64,000 nt of DNA from assembly GCF_000406165.1 (NCBI RefSeq), contig NZ_CM001977.1, forward strand, positions 4,467,334 to 4,531,333, read 5' to 3'. This document shows positions 35,567 through 44,911 of the stretch, piece after piece. A program made the position numbers and the translations under genes. Numbering within the stretch: the first letter of the stretch is position 1; every line of letters starts with the position of its first letter. Source of the DNA: Dickeya zeae NCPPB 2538 (lineage in GTDB: Bacteria; Pseudomonadota; Gammaproteobacteria; Enterobacterales; Enterobacteriaceae). The notes beneath the pieces are model-generated. The model was given only the letters and a program-made list of their open reading frames with translations. It searched no databases and was not told the origin of the DNA.

Positions 35567-37266
35567 CCCAAGCCTTTTCACCCTGCGTGGTGATCCCCTG
35601 CTATAACCATGGCGCGACGATGCGCAGCGTTCTGACGCGGCTGGCCCCATTCGGGTTACCGGTACTGATTGTCGATGATGGCAGTGATGACGCAACACAG
35701 CAGGTACTGTCCCGCCTGACGGATGAATTCGCCAATGTCAGGCTGTTTCGATTAGCACAGAACAGCGGTAAAGGCGCGGCCGTCATGCACGGATTGGCAA
35801 TGGCAACGCACGCCGGTTACAGCCATGCATTGCAGGTTGACGCGGATGGTCAGCATCACATCGAAGATACGCCGCGTATGCTGGCCCAAGCGCGTGCCTG
35901 GCCAGATTGCCTGATCTCCGGGCGGCCGCTGTACGATGCGTCGGTACCACGTTCACGGCTGTACGGCCGCTATGTCACCCATGTCTGGGTCTGGATCGAA
36001 ACGCTCTCGTTGTCGCTAAAAGACAGTATGTGCGGGTTCCGGGTTTACCCTATCGCGCCGACACTGGCGTTATCTGCAAAGCAGGCGATCGGTCGTCGTA
36101 TGGATTTCGATACCGAAGTGATGGTGCGTCTGTACTGGAACGGCACCTTCAGCCGTTTTGTCCCGACACGGGTGGTTTACCCCGAAAACGGGATTTCCCA
36201 TTTCGATGCATTGCGTGACAACCTGCGTATTTCCTGGATGCATACCCGTTTGTTTTTCGGCATGTTGCCGCGCATTCCTTCATTACTTAAACGCCGTCGT
36301 GAACCGCACTGGGCCGCTATCAATGAACGCAAAGGTATGCTCGGAATGCGTTTCATGTTGCAGGTTTACCGAGGGTTTGGCCGCCGGGCATTTACCCTGC
36401 TGCTGTGGCCGGTGATCGCATTTTACTGGTTGACTGGCGGCCCGCAGCGCAAAGCCTCGCAGGATTGGCTACGGGCGGTGCGTTTGTATGCCCGGCAACA
36501 ACAGGTTAGCTTGCCGCGTCCGTTAACCAGCTATCACCATTTTCTGCGTTTTGGTCATGCCATGATCGATAAAATCGCCAGCTGGCGCGGCGATTTGCAG
36601 TGGGGGCGGGATATCGATTTTGCTCCCGGTGCGCGGGAGACTATCAATCATGGACGTGCGCGCGGACAGTTGATTCTGGCTTCTCATCTCGGCGATATCG
36701 AGGTGTGCCGTGGTCTGGCCCGTCAGGTCAGCGGTCTGGTTATCAATGCGTTGGTGTTTACCGACAATGCCCAGCGTTTTCGGCAGATTCAGGAAGCGGT
36801 CACGCCTGAAGCCGGTGTTAACCTGATTCCGGTCAGCGATATCGGTCCGGATACCGCGATGTTGTTGCAACAGAAGCTGGATGCCGGTGAGTGGGTGGCG
36901 ATAGTCGGTGACCGCACGGCGGTAAATCGGCAGCGCGGTGGCGGACGTCGGGTGATTTGGAGTTCGTTTTTGGGGCGGCCTGCGCCGTTTCCACAAGGGC
37001 CGTTTGTACTGGCGGCAGCGTTGCGTTGCCCGGTACTGCTGATGTTCGCCATCCGTGAGCATGACCAATTACGTGTTTATTGCGAACCGTTCGCCGACCC
37101 TATTTTGTTGCCGCGAGCTCAGCGTCAGAGCGCTTTGCAGCACGTGGTGGATCGCTACGCCGAACGGCTGGAACACCACGCGCTAAAAGCGCCGCTGGAC
37201 TGGTTTAATTTTTTTGATTTCTGGCAGTTGTCGGATGACACGCCGACTGATGGGGAAAACACATGA
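35557..37266 (+). CDS. apeJ: Glycosyltransferase-acyltransferase fusion
   Basis: A 569-residue two-domain protein. Residues 1 to about 240 are a GT2 glycosyltransferase (VVIPCYNHGATM, IVDDGSDDA and the metal site VDADGQ). After a hydrophobic segment (about 275-295) comes a lipid A acyltransferase-like domain with the HX4E catalytic motif ASHLGDIE (His377, Glu382). Such fusions are typical of APE clusters and suggest that a sugar is added and acylated while anchoring the polyene to a lipid; the acceptor is not known from sequence. Overlaps apeI by 10 bases and apeK by 4. Confidence 0.87.
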   Translation: MSMTQAFSPCVVIPCYNHGATMRSVLTRLAPFGLPVLIVDDGSDDATQQVLSRLTDEFANVRLFRLAQNSGKGAAVMHGLAMATHAGYSHALQVDADGQHHIEDTPRMLAQARAWPDCLISGRPLYDASVPRSRLYGRYVTHVWVWIETLSLSLKDSMCGFRVYPIAPTLALSAKQAIGRRMDFDTEVMVRLYWNGTFSRFVPTRVVYPENGISHFDALRDNLRISWMHTRLFFGMLPRIPSLLKRRREPHWAAINERKGMLGMRFMLQVYRGFGRRAFTLLLWPVIAFYWLTGGPQRKASQDWLRAVRLYARQQQVSLPRPLTSYHHFLRFGHAMIDKIASWRGDLQWGRDIDFAPGARETINHGRARGQLILASHLGDIEVCRGLARQVSGLVINALVFTDNAQRFRQIQEAVTPEAGVNLIPVSDIGPDTAMLLQQKLDAGEWVAIVGDRTAVNRQRGGGRRVIWSSFLGRPAPFPQGPFVLAAALRCPVLLMFAIREHDQLRVYCEPFADPILLPRAQRQSALQHVVDRYAERLEHHALKAPLDWFNFFDFWQLSDDTPTDGENT

Positions 37267-37691
37267 GTGCGTTAACGGATCTCAATCTTAGCCATGAGGT
37301 CGAGCTGGTCGTCTCTTTTCATGACTGTGACCCGATGGGCGTGGTCTGGCACGGCAATTACTTCCGCTTTTTCGAAGTGGCGCGGGAAGCGTTACTGGGG
37401 AAATTCAATTACGGCTATCGGGAAATGAAAGCGTCCGGTTTCGTCTGGCCGGTGGTGGATACTCGGGTGAAATACCGTTCGGTGCTGACCTACGAGCAGC
37501 GAATTCGCGTACGGGCGACGATTGAAGAAGTGGAGAATCGCCTGCGTATCGCTTACCAGATTTTCGATGTGGAAAGCGGGCAGCGTACTACCACTGGCTA
37601 CACCATTCAGGTGGCGGTGGAAGAGGGCAGCAAAACCCTGAGTTTTGTTTCGCCGAAAATTTTGTTGGATCGTCTGGGAGTGACGATATGA
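37263..37691 (+). CDS. apeK: 4-hydroxybenzoyl-CoA-type thioesterase
   Basis: A 142-residue single hotdog-fold thioesterase. The motif FHDCDPMGVVWHGNYFRFFE contains the catalytic aspartate of the 4HBT family. It may release or edit stalled acyl intermediates in polyene synthesis. It overlaps apeJ and apeL by 4 bases each (ATGA junctions), indicating tight translational coupling. Confidence 0.87.
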   Translation: MSALTDLNLSHEVELVVSFHDCDPMGVVWHGNYFRFFEVAREALLGKFNYGYREMKASGFVWPVVDTRVKYRSVLTYEQRIRVRATIEEVENRLRIAYQIFDVESGQRTTTGYTIQVAVEEGSKTLSFVSPKILLDRLGVTI

Positions 37692-38335
37692 AAACGAACG
37701 TCGTGAAGACTTTCAGCGTAAAAATAATAAAACCCGTCGTATTACTGGCGATGATGATGCTCCTAAGCCTGACGGCGCGGGCCGTAACACTCGATGAGTT
37801 GCAGCAACGCTTTAGTAGCCAGCCGGTAGTGCGTGCTGATTTTACCCAGCTACGGCAAATCAGCGGCATGGCGCAGCCGCTGAAATCGAGCGGCGCGATG
37901 CTGATTGCCCGCCAGAAAGGGCTGTGGTGGCATCAGGCCACGCCTTTTGCGATGACGCTGGTGTTAGATGACCAACGCATGGTGCAGGTGATGAATGGCC
38001 AGCCGCCTCAAATTATCACCGCAGAAAGTCAGCCTCAGATGTTCCAGTTCAACCACCTGTTACGGGCGCTGTTTCAGGCTGACCGTCAGGTGCTGGAGCA
38101 AAACTTCAAGATCGATTTTAGCGATCTTGGCCAACAGCGCTGGCGTCTGGTGTTGACCCCGAAAGTGTCTCCGCTCGATAAGCTATTTAATGCTATTACC
38201 CTGAACGGACAAGCCTTTCTCGATGAGATAGTGATCAACGATCGTCAAGGGGATATGACCCGCATTGTGCTGAGCAATCAGCGTATTACCCCTCAGGCGT
38301 TAAGTGATGACGAGCAAAAACGATTCGTTTTCTGA
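37688..38335 (+). CDS. apeL: LolA-like outer membrane lipoprotein carrier
   Basis: A 215-residue protein with a hydrophobic N-terminal segment (about residues 16-34, signal-like) and the LolA-type body (QPVVRADFTQLRQISG, LWWHQATPFAMTLVLDDQRM). It is likely periplasmic and thought to shuttle the lipid-linked polyene or its carrier from the inner to the outer membrane together with ApeM and ApeN. The start is followed by 31 bases of overlap between its end and apeM. Confidence 0.87.
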   Translation: MKTNVVKTFSVKIIKPVVLLAMMMLLSLTARAVTLDELQQRFSSQPVVRADFTQLRQISGMAQPLKSSGAMLIARQKGLWWHQATPFAMTLVLDDQRMVQVMNGQPPQIITAESQPQMFQFNHLLRALFQADRQVLEQNFKIDFSDLGQQRWRLVLTPKVSPLDKLFNAITLNGQAFLDEIVINDRQGDMTRIVLSNQRITPQALSDDEQKRFVF

Positions 38336-40631
38336 CTGGCATCGCCGTGCGGCGATAGCCTGGGGCGTCATTATCATCGCGTTGTTGCTGGCGCTGACGT
38401 TGCTATGGCCGCAGGCAAGAATTAACAGCAGCGTACTGGCCCTGCTGCCGGGGCAGTCGATGGGTAAGGCACCGCCTGCGCTTCAGCAAGGGTTTATGCA
38501 ACGTCTTGATCAGCAAATGGTATGGCTGGTAACAGCGGGTGAGCAGGCGAATCCGGCGGTGGCCGAACGTTGGTTACAGCAATTACGTTCGTTGCCTGAA
38601 TTCAAACAGGTCAATGGACCGGTCGACGCGCAGCAGCAACAGGCGTGGGGACGCTTTGCGTTTGAGCATCGCAACGGGTTGATCGATAACGCTACCCGCC
38701 AGCGGTTGCAGCGGGGCGGTGATGCTCAGGCTGACTGGGTGCTATCGCAGCTGTATTCCGCTTTTGCCGGTGTCAGCAGCCTGGAGCTGACGCACGACCC
38801 GTTGTTGCTGGTGAGAGGGTCGCAACTGGCGTTGCAACAGCAGGCCAGCCAGATGATGTTGGCGCAGGGGTGGCTGACGGTCAAAGATAAGGACGGGCGT
38901 ACCTGGTATTTCCTGCATGGCGAACTGGCGGGCGGCAGTGCGTTTGATATGACGGCCGGGCACCAACTGGTGGAAAAACTGGACCGGTTGCAGGGCGAGC
39001 TGCGCGCGGCGTTTCCACAGTCACAGGTGTTGACCCGCAGTACGTTGTTATTCAGCGATTACGCCAGCCAGCAGGCCCGACACGATGTCTCCACACTGGG
39101 TAGCGCCACTGTCGCAGGGGTGTTGCTGCTGGTATTTTTCGCGTTCCGCTCAGTCAGGCCGTTAGTGTTATGTGCGTTGTCGGTATCGATAGGCGCGCTG
39201 GTCGGCACCGTCTGCACGTTGCTGCTGTTTGGCGAAATCCATGTGATGACGCTGGTGATGAGCCTCAGCATCGTGGGTATTTCTGCCGATTACACCCTGT
39301 ACTACCTGACCGAGCGTATGGTGCATGGCGGTGCGGTATCGCCGCTCGATAGCCTGAGAAAGGTCTTGCCAGCATTGCTGCTGGCGTTGGGTACCACGGT
39401 CGTGGCCTATCTGATTATTGTACTGGCGCCGTTTCCCGGCTTGCGGCAGTTATCGGTGTTTGCTGCCGCAGGACTGACCGCATCATGCCTGACGGTGATG
39501 GTCTGGTATCCCTTTTTGGTACGCGGCTTGCCGGTGCGCCCGATACCGGCGATGGTGCTGATGGGTCGATGGCTGGCGGCCTGGCGTCGTAATGCATGGG
39601 TGCGTCGGGGGATTCCGCTCTTGGTTGTGGTCGTTGGTGTGATTGGGGTGTGGCGTATTGATGTGAATGACGATATCACACAGCTGCAATCGCTGCCGCC
39701 GTCGCTGGTACAACAGGAGCGCCAAATCAGCGCGCTGACCGGGCAACAGGCCGACCAGACCTGGTTTATGGTGTATGGCGACTCGCCGGAACAGACGCTA
39801 CAGCGGCTGGCACAACTGGCACCCGCTCTGGATGTGGCACAGCAGCACCATGATTTCGCGTCTTATCGTCTGTTGCCGCTCAATGCACTACAGCGCCAGC
39901 AACAGGATACGCAGCTGATCGCCGCTGCAGCACCGGTGGTGATGGCCCGCCTGCGTGAGGCTGGCGTCAGTCTGGGTGAACCGGATATTCGCCCGATGAC
40001 GGTAACGCCGCAAGACTGGCTTAACAGTCCACTCAGCGAAGGCTGGCGGTTGTTGTGGCTGACGTTGCCAAATGGCGTTAGCGGCGTATTGGTGCCGGTG
40101 AACGGCGTAAAAGACAGTAGCAGACTGGAAGCCTTGTCGCAGGATATACCGGGGGTGGTGTGGATCGATCGTAAAGGCACATTTGATCAGTTATTTGGCC
40201 TGTATCGTATGATCCTTGGCGCATTGCTGGCGGTTGCTGTTGGTGTGATCGCGTTGAGCTATGTGCTGCGACTGGGAATACGTCGCGGTTTGCTGAGTGT
40301 GGTGCCGTCGGTGTTGTCGTTGTTGGGGAGTGTGGCGGTGCTATCGCTCAGCGGACATCCCTTCAATCTGTTTTCGCTGTTGGCGTTGGTGCTGGTATTG
40401 GGTATCGGCATCAATTACACGCTGTTCTTTGGTAATCCGCGCGCTACACCGATGACATCGTTGCTGGCAGTCACGCTGGCGATGTGCACCACCTTATTGA
40501 CGCTGGGTATGCTGGTGTTCAGCAGTACTCAGGCCATCAGTAGTTTTGGCATTGTGTTGTGTGCCGGTATTTTTATTGCTTTTTTACTGGCGCCGCTGGC
40601 GTTGCCGGATTCAAAAGGGAAACGAAAATGA
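38307..40631 (+). CDS. apeM: MMPL/RND-type exporter
   Basis: A 774-residue integral membrane protein of the MMPL/RND superfamily. Two halves each have a large periplasmic loop followed by a cluster of membrane helices (about 240-400 and 630-765); GISADYTLYYL and GIGINYTLFFG are the paired helix-4 motifs. It probably moves the polyene lipid across or out of the inner membrane. The ATG at 38307 was chosen over an in-frame GTG one codon earlier. It overlaps apeL by 29 bases. Confidence 0.88.
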   Translation: MTSKNDSFSDWHRRAAIAWGVIIIALLLALTLLWPQARINSSVLALLPGQSMGKAPPALQQGFMQRLDQQMVWLVTAGEQANPAVAERWLQQLRSLPEFKQVNGPVDAQQQQAWGRFAFEHRNGLIDNATRQRLQRGGDAQADWVLSQLYSAFAGVSSLELTHDPLLLVRGSQLALQQQASQMMLAQGWLTVKDKDGRTWYFLHGELAGGSAFDMTAGHQLVEKLDRLQGELRAAFPQSQVLTRSTLLFSDYASQQARHDVSTLGSATVAGVLLLVFFAFRSVRPLVLCALSVSIGALVGTVCTLLLFGEIHVMTLVMSLSIVGISADYTLYYLTERMVHGGAVSPLDSLRKVLPALLLALGTTVVAYLIIVLAPFPGLRQLSVFAAAGLTASCLTVMVWYPFLVRGLPVRPIPAMVLMGRWLAAWRRNAWVRRGIPLLVVVVGVIGVWRIDVNDDITQLQSLPPSLVQQERQISALTGQQADQTWFMVYGDSPEQTLQRLAQLAPALDVAQQHHDFASYRLLPLNALQRQQQDTQLIAAAAPVVMARLREAGVSLGEPDIRPMTVTPQDWLNSPLSEGWRLLWLTLPNGVSGVLVPVNGVKDSSRLEALSQDIPGVVWIDRKGTFDQLFGLYRMILGALLAVAVGVIALSYVLRLGIRRGLLSVVPSVLSLLGSVAVLSLSGHPFNLFSLLALVLVLGIGINYTLFFGNPRATPMTSLLAVTLAMCTTLLTLGMLVFSSTQAISSFGIVLCAGIFIAFLLAPLALPDSKGKRK

Positions 40632-41203
40632 GAGTATCTGCCAGGCTGATCCTGATGGCGGTGGTGATGGTGTTACTGAGCGCCTGTGCCGGTAAGCCGT
40701 CCGATCCCCGACCTCAGGCATGGCTTAAACCCGGCGTTAAAGTCACGCTTCCCGCACCGGGTATCTCGCCGACGGTGGAACAACAACAACTGTTGACGGG
40801 CACGTATAAAGGAAAACAACAGTCTTTACTGGTGCTGTTGCATGCTGATCAACGTCAGTTGTCACTGGCGGGCCTGTCATCGCTGGGGATTCGTTTGTTC
40901 CGCATCACCTATGACGCCACTGGCGTGCATACCGAGCAGTCGCTGGTACTGCCCGAATTACCGCCCGCCAGCCAGGTGCTGGCAGATATCATGCTCAGTC
41001 ACTGGCCATTGTCGGCCTGGCAGCAACAGTTGCCGACTGGCTGGACGTTAAAAGACGACGGCGATACGCGCCAGCTGCGTGATAACCACGGCGATTTGGT
41101 CGTCGAGATTCGTTATCAGCAGCGTAATAACCAGCGGGAGCCCGTCAGTGTGAAACACCTCGCCTTCGGCTACCACATCGTTATTCAATATTTGGATGGT
41201 TAG
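40628..41203 (+). CDS. apeN: DUF3261-type lipoprotein of APE cluster
   Basis: A 191-residue lipoprotein with lipobox L17-S18-A19-C20. It belongs to the DUF3261 group found with ApeM and ApeL in APE clusters. Likely an outer membrane receiver for the polyene in a LolA/LolB-like relay; this is inferred from position and family. The frame is open further upstream, but only the ATG at 40628 yields the signal peptide. It overlaps apeM by 4 bases. Confidence 0.85.
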   Translation: MRVSARLILMAVVMVLLSACAGKPSDPRPQAWLKPGVKVTLPAPGISPTVEQQQLLTGTYKGKQQSLLVLLHADQRQLSLAGLSSLGIRLFRITYDATGVHTEQSLVLPELPPASQVLADIMLSHWPLSAWQQQLPTGWTLKDDGDTRQLRDNHGDLVVEIRYQQRNNQREPVSVKHLAFGYHIVIQYLDG

Positions 41204-41204
41204 T

Positions 41205-42362
41205 ATGATTTATATCCATTCTGTGGGTTTGCTCAATGCACTGGGTGATGATGCCGATGATATCGTCGGCAATCTGATGGCGGGGCGTGCACCGGGAATG
41301 CGGCCTGACGATCGCTGGTTGTTGCAGGGCAAAACTTGCTGGACGGGGAATGTGCTGGCGACGCTCCCGACGGTACCGCCGTCTCTTGCCGTACATAACA
41401 GCCGCAACAATCAGCTACTGCTGGCCGCGCTGGAGCAGATTCGCCCACAGGTCGATGAGGCTATTGCGCTATTTGGCGCCGATCGCGTGGCGATTATCAT
41501 GGGTACCAGTACCTCTGGGTTGGATGAGGCCGATCGTTTTGTCAGCGATGGGTTGCCCACCTACCACTATGCGCAGCAGGAACTGGGCGACCCTTCACGT
41601 TTTCTGGCGGCTTATCTGGGAACCACCGGTCCGGCGTATACCCTTTCTACCGCCTGCTCATCGAGTGTGCGGGCGATTATCAGTGGAAAACGGCTGATTG
41701 AGGCTGGTCTGGCGGATGTGGCGATAGTGGGCGGCGCGGATACGCTTAGCCGCATGCCGGTTAATGGTTTTGATAGTCTGGAGTCGCTGTCGGCCCGTCG
41801 TTGCACCCCTTTTAGCCGCCAGCGTGACGGCATCTCGATTGGTGAAGGGGCGGCGTTGATGGTCATCGGTCGGGAACCGGCGGCGGTTGCAGTGTTGGGG
41901 ATCGGTGAATCGTCCGATGCCCATCACATGTCTGCGCCACACCCGGAAGGTGCCGGGGCGAAACGTGCCATTATCATGGCATTGGAGCAGGCGGGATTGG
42001 CGCCGCACGAACTGGGGTACATCAACCTGCATGGAACGGCGACGCGGCTTAATGATCAAATCGAGTCTGCGGTGATCCACCAGATTTTCGGCGAAACGGT
42101 GCCGTGCAGTTCAACCAAGCATCTGACCGGGCATATGTTGGGTGCCGCAGGGATTGGTGAAGCCGCGTTATGCTGGCTATTACTGACGCGTGATTTGCCG
42201 TTGCCACCACAGGATTTTTCAGACTGTGAGCCGGATGACACACTGCCAGCCTGTGGTTTGCTTACGGCACCGGCACCATTGATGCGGCCGGTGATCCTGT
42301 CTAACTCTTTTGCGTTCGGGGGCAATAACGCCTGCCTGATTCTGGGGAAAACCGAGGAGTGA
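41205..42362 (+). CDS. apeO: 3-oxoacyl-ACP synthase, chain elongation
   Basis: A 385-residue ketosynthase with full catalytic triad: Cys151 in TACSSS, His276 in LHGTAT, and His310 in KHLTGH with Lys305. It condenses malonyl units onto the aryl starter; in characterised APE systems it works as a complex with ApeC, which lacks the cysteine. An in-frame ATG lies three codons upstream (41196) but the one at 41205 is better placed after GGATGG. Followed by apeP after 7 bases. Confidence 0.88.
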   Translation: MIYIHSVGLLNALGDDADDIVGNLMAGRAPGMRPDDRWLLQGKTCWTGNVLATLPTVPPSLAVHNSRNNQLLLAALEQIRPQVDEAIALFGADRVAIIMGTSTSGLDEADRFVSDGLPTYHYAQQELGDPSRFLAAYLGTTGPAYTLSTACSSSVRAIISGKRLIEAGLADVAIVGGADTLSRMPVNGFDSLESLSARRCTPFSRQRDGISIGEGAALMVIGREPAAVAVLGIGESSDAHHMSAPHPEGAGAKRAIIMALEQAGLAPHELGYINLHGTATRLNDQIESAVIHQIFGETVPCSSTKHLTGHMLGAAGIGEAALCWLLLTRDLPLPPQDFSDCEPDDTLPACGLLTAPAPLMRPVILSNSFAFGGNNACLILGKTEE

Positions 42363-42369
42363 CTCTCGA

Positions 42370-42870
42370 ATGAGTGACTATCAGAGTGGCTATCATAGCG
42401 CCGACTATTATTCGCCCCACCACTATTTACCTCATCACGCTCCTATGGTCATGGTGGATGAAGTGGTACGGGTTGATCAGAACAGTGCCTGTTGCCGGGT
42501 TCGGGTTAGCCGCGACGGCGCACTGGGGCCGTTTCTGAATGCCGAAGGGAATTTGCCTGCCTGGTTTGGCATTGAAATTATCGCCCAGACGGTGGGGGTG
42601 TGGGCGGGTTGGCATCATCGCCAGCATCAGGATGAAAAACCCCGGCCAGGTATGTTGCTGGGGGGGCGCGGTTACCGCAGCCAGCAGGATGCTTTTCCAG
42701 CGGGCACTCTGCTGGAAGTCAACGTCACGCTGTTAATGCGTGATGATAAGATCGGCAGCTTTGATGGCGACATTCTCATTGCAGGTGACGTCTTCGCATC
42801 AGGCAGGGTAAACACCTATCAGCCAGATGAGACTGAATTACAACGATTATTAGAGCAGGGAAACGATTGA
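42370..42870 (+). CDS. apeP: 3-hydroxyacyl-ACP dehydratase, FabA-like
   Basis: A 166-residue hotdog-fold dehydratase of the COG4706 type. The segment HHAPMVMVDEVVRVDQ, and then PAWFGIEIIAQTVGVWAG with the predicted helix of the hotdog fold, are conserved. It is the second dehydratase in the cluster after ApeI, so the two may form a heterodimer. Its stop overlaps the apeQ start by one base. Confidence 0.86.
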   Translation: MSDYQSGYHSADYYSPHHYLPHHAPMVMVDEVVRVDQNSACCRVRVSRDGALGPFLNAEGNLPAWFGIEIIAQTVGVWAGWHHRQHQDEKPRPGMLLGGRGYRSQQDAFPAGTLLEVNVTLLMRDDKIGSFDGDILIAGDVFASGRVNTYQPDETELQRLLEQGND

Positions 42871-43601
42871 TGACGCGTTCGGTATTAGTCACGGGGGCCA
42901 GCAAGGGGATTGGCCGCGCTATTGCGTTGCGACTGGCGCAGGATGGTTTTCTGGTCGTCGTGCATTATCACAGCGACCGAAACGGCGCCGAAGAGACAGT
43001 GGAACAACTGATCCGGTTGGGGGGGCAAGGCCGCTGCATGCAGTTCGATATCGCCGATCGGGAACAGTGTCGTGTGGCGATCGAATCCGATATTGAGCAA
43101 CACGGTGCCTACTATGGCGTGGTCAGTAATGCCGGTATTACTCGTGATGGCGCGTTTCCGGCGCTGGATGGACCGGCGTGGGACAGCGTGATTCATACCA
43201 ATCTGGATAGTTTTTACAACGTTATCCACCCCTGCGTTATGCCAATGATTGGTCTGCGCCAGGGGGGACGAATTATTACGCTGTCTTCGGTTTCCGGCAT
43301 GATGGGTAACCGTGGCCAGGTGAATTACAGTGCCGCCAAAGCCGGGATCATCGGCGCGACGAAAGCGTTGGCGATAGAACTGGCGAAACGGAAGATCACC
43401 GTGAACTGCATCGCGCCAGGGTTAATTGAAACCGGTATGACGCAACTGGAACCCCTTGTGATTGATGAAGCGCTGAAAATCATCCCGATGAAGCGAATGG
43501 GGCAGGTTGAAGAAGTGGCCGGGCTGGCGAGTTATTTGATGTCTGACATTGCTGGGTATGTGACCCGTCAGGTGATTTCAATCAATGGAGGCATGCTGTG
43601 A
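42870..43601 (+). CDS. apeQ: 3-oxoacyl-ACP reductase, FabG-like
   Basis: A 243-residue short-chain dehydrogenase. The nucleotide-binding motif is TGASKGIGRA, the NAG motif is SNAGIT, and the catalytic YxxxK has Tyr153 and Lys157. It reduces the 3-keto group after each condensation so the dehydratases can form the double bonds. A TTG one codon earlier is in frame but the ATG at 42870 is preferred. Confidence 0.89.
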   Translation: MTRSVLVTGASKGIGRAIALRLAQDGFLVVVHYHSDRNGAEETVEQLIRLGGQGRCMQFDIADREQCRVAIESDIEQHGAYYGVVSNAGITRDGAFPALDGPAWDSVIHTNLDSFYNVIHPCVMPMIGLRQGGRIITLSSVSGMMGNRGQVNYSAAKAGIIGATKALAIELAKRKITVNCIAPGLIETGMTQLEPLVIDEALKIIPMKRMGQVEEVAGLASYLMSDIAGYVTRQVISINGGML

Positions 43602-44830
43602 TGCGTCGTGTGGTTGTGACAGGGATGGGCGGGGTCACCGCGTTTGGCGACAACTGGGAGCAGGTCGCCAGTGGATTGCTTGCCGGTCGCAATGCCGTGC
43701 GCAAGATGCCGGAATGGCAGGTTTATGACGGTCTTAACACCTTGCTGGGTGCGCCGGTGGAAGACTTTCGACTGCCAGAGCACTATACCCGCAAGCGAAT
43801 CCGCTCAATGGGGCGGGTTTCGCTGATGGCGACCCGTGCGACGGAACTGGCGCTGGAGCAGGCGGGCCTGCTGGGTAATCCGGTACTCACCAATGGTGAA
43901 ACCGGCATTGCCTACGGTTCATCTACCGGCAGCACCGGCCCGGTCAGTGAATTCGCCACCATGCTGACGGAAAAGCATACCAACAATATTACCGGCACCA
44001 CCTATGTGCAGATGATGCCGCATACAACAGCCGTTAATGCCGGGCTGTTTTTTGGTTTGCGTGGCCGCGTTATTCCCACCTCCAGCGCCTGTACATCGGG
44101 CAGTCAGGCGATAGGTTATGCCTGGGAAGCAATCCGACATGGTTATCAGACCGTGATGGTGGCAGGGGGGGCTGAGGAGCTGTGTCCATCAGAGGCGGCG
44201 GTTTTCGATACGTTGTTTGCCACCAGTCAGCGTAATGATGCGCCGGAAACGACGCCTGCGCCTTTTGACGCCGCTCGCGATGGTTTGGTCATCGGTGAAG
44301 GTGCTGGAACGCTGATTCTGGAAGAACTGGAACATGCACAGGCACGTGGTGCCACCATCTACGCCGAGCTGGTCGGTTTTTACACTAACTGTGATGCGGC
44401 CCATATTACTCAACCGCAACGAGAAACGATGCAGGTCTGTATTGAAGGGGCGTTGCGGGTGGCGGGATTAACACCTGCCGATATCGGGTATATCAACGCC
44501 CATGGCACCGCGACCGATCGCGGTGATGTCGCGGAAAGTCAGGCAACAGCGGCGATTTTTGGTGATACGACGCCGATTTCCTCGCTAAAGAGCTATTTCG
44601 GACACACGCTAGGCGCGTGTGGCTCGCTGGAAGCCTGGATGTCGATTGAGATGATGCGCGCGGGATGGTTCGCCCCGACCTTGAATCTACGCCAACCCGC
44701 TGAGGACTGCGGCGTGCTGGATTACATTATCGGTGAGCCCCGGCAACTTGACGTGGAATACATCCAATCCAATAACTTTGCCTTTGGCGGTATCAATACG
44801 TCGTTGATTTTCCGGCGCTGGCCGTCATAA
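43601..44830 (+). CDS. apeR: 3-oxoacyl-ACP synthase, second ketosynthase of APE cluster
   Basis: A 409-residue full-length ketosynthase with Cys164 (SACTSG), His301 (AHGTAT) and His335 (YFGHTLG). In the studied system ApeR can act as a homodimeric KS, distinct from the ApeO-ApeC pair. It may start chain extension from the aryl starter. Last gene of the APE operon; it ends 26 bases before a strong terminator. Confidence 0.89.
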   Translation: MRRVVVTGMGGVTAFGDNWEQVASGLLAGRNAVRKMPEWQVYDGLNTLLGAPVEDFRLPEHYTRKRIRSMGRVSLMATRATELALEQAGLLGNPVLTNGETGIAYGSSTGSTGPVSEFATMLTEKHTNNITGTTYVQMMPHTTAVNAGLFFGLRGRVIPTSSACTSGSQAIGYAWEAIRHGYQTVMVAGGAEELCPSEAAVFDTLFATSQRNDAPETTPAPFDAARDGLVIGEGAGTLILEELEHAQARGATIYAELVGFYTNCDAAHITQPQRETMQVCIEGALRVAGLTPADIGYINAHGTATDRGDVAESQATAAIFGDTTPISSLKSYFGHTLGACGSLEAWMSIEMMRAGWFAPTLNLRQPAEDCGVLDYIIGEPRQLDVEYIQSNNFAFGGINTSLIFRRWPS

Positions 44831-44856
44831 CCCGCTATTACAAGAAAATCACGAAG

Positions 44857-44883
44857 AATAAGGCTCCCATCGGGAGCCTTATT
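44857..44883 (+). terminator. Bidirectional terminator after apeR
   Basis: A perfect 12-bp stem AATAAGGCTCCC / GGGAGCCTTATT with a 3-base loop, between convergent apeR and the diguanylate cyclase gene. It probably ends both transcripts. Confidence 0.85.
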
Positions 44884-44911
44884 GACATCATGCCTCGGTA
44901 AGGTGTGCGTT

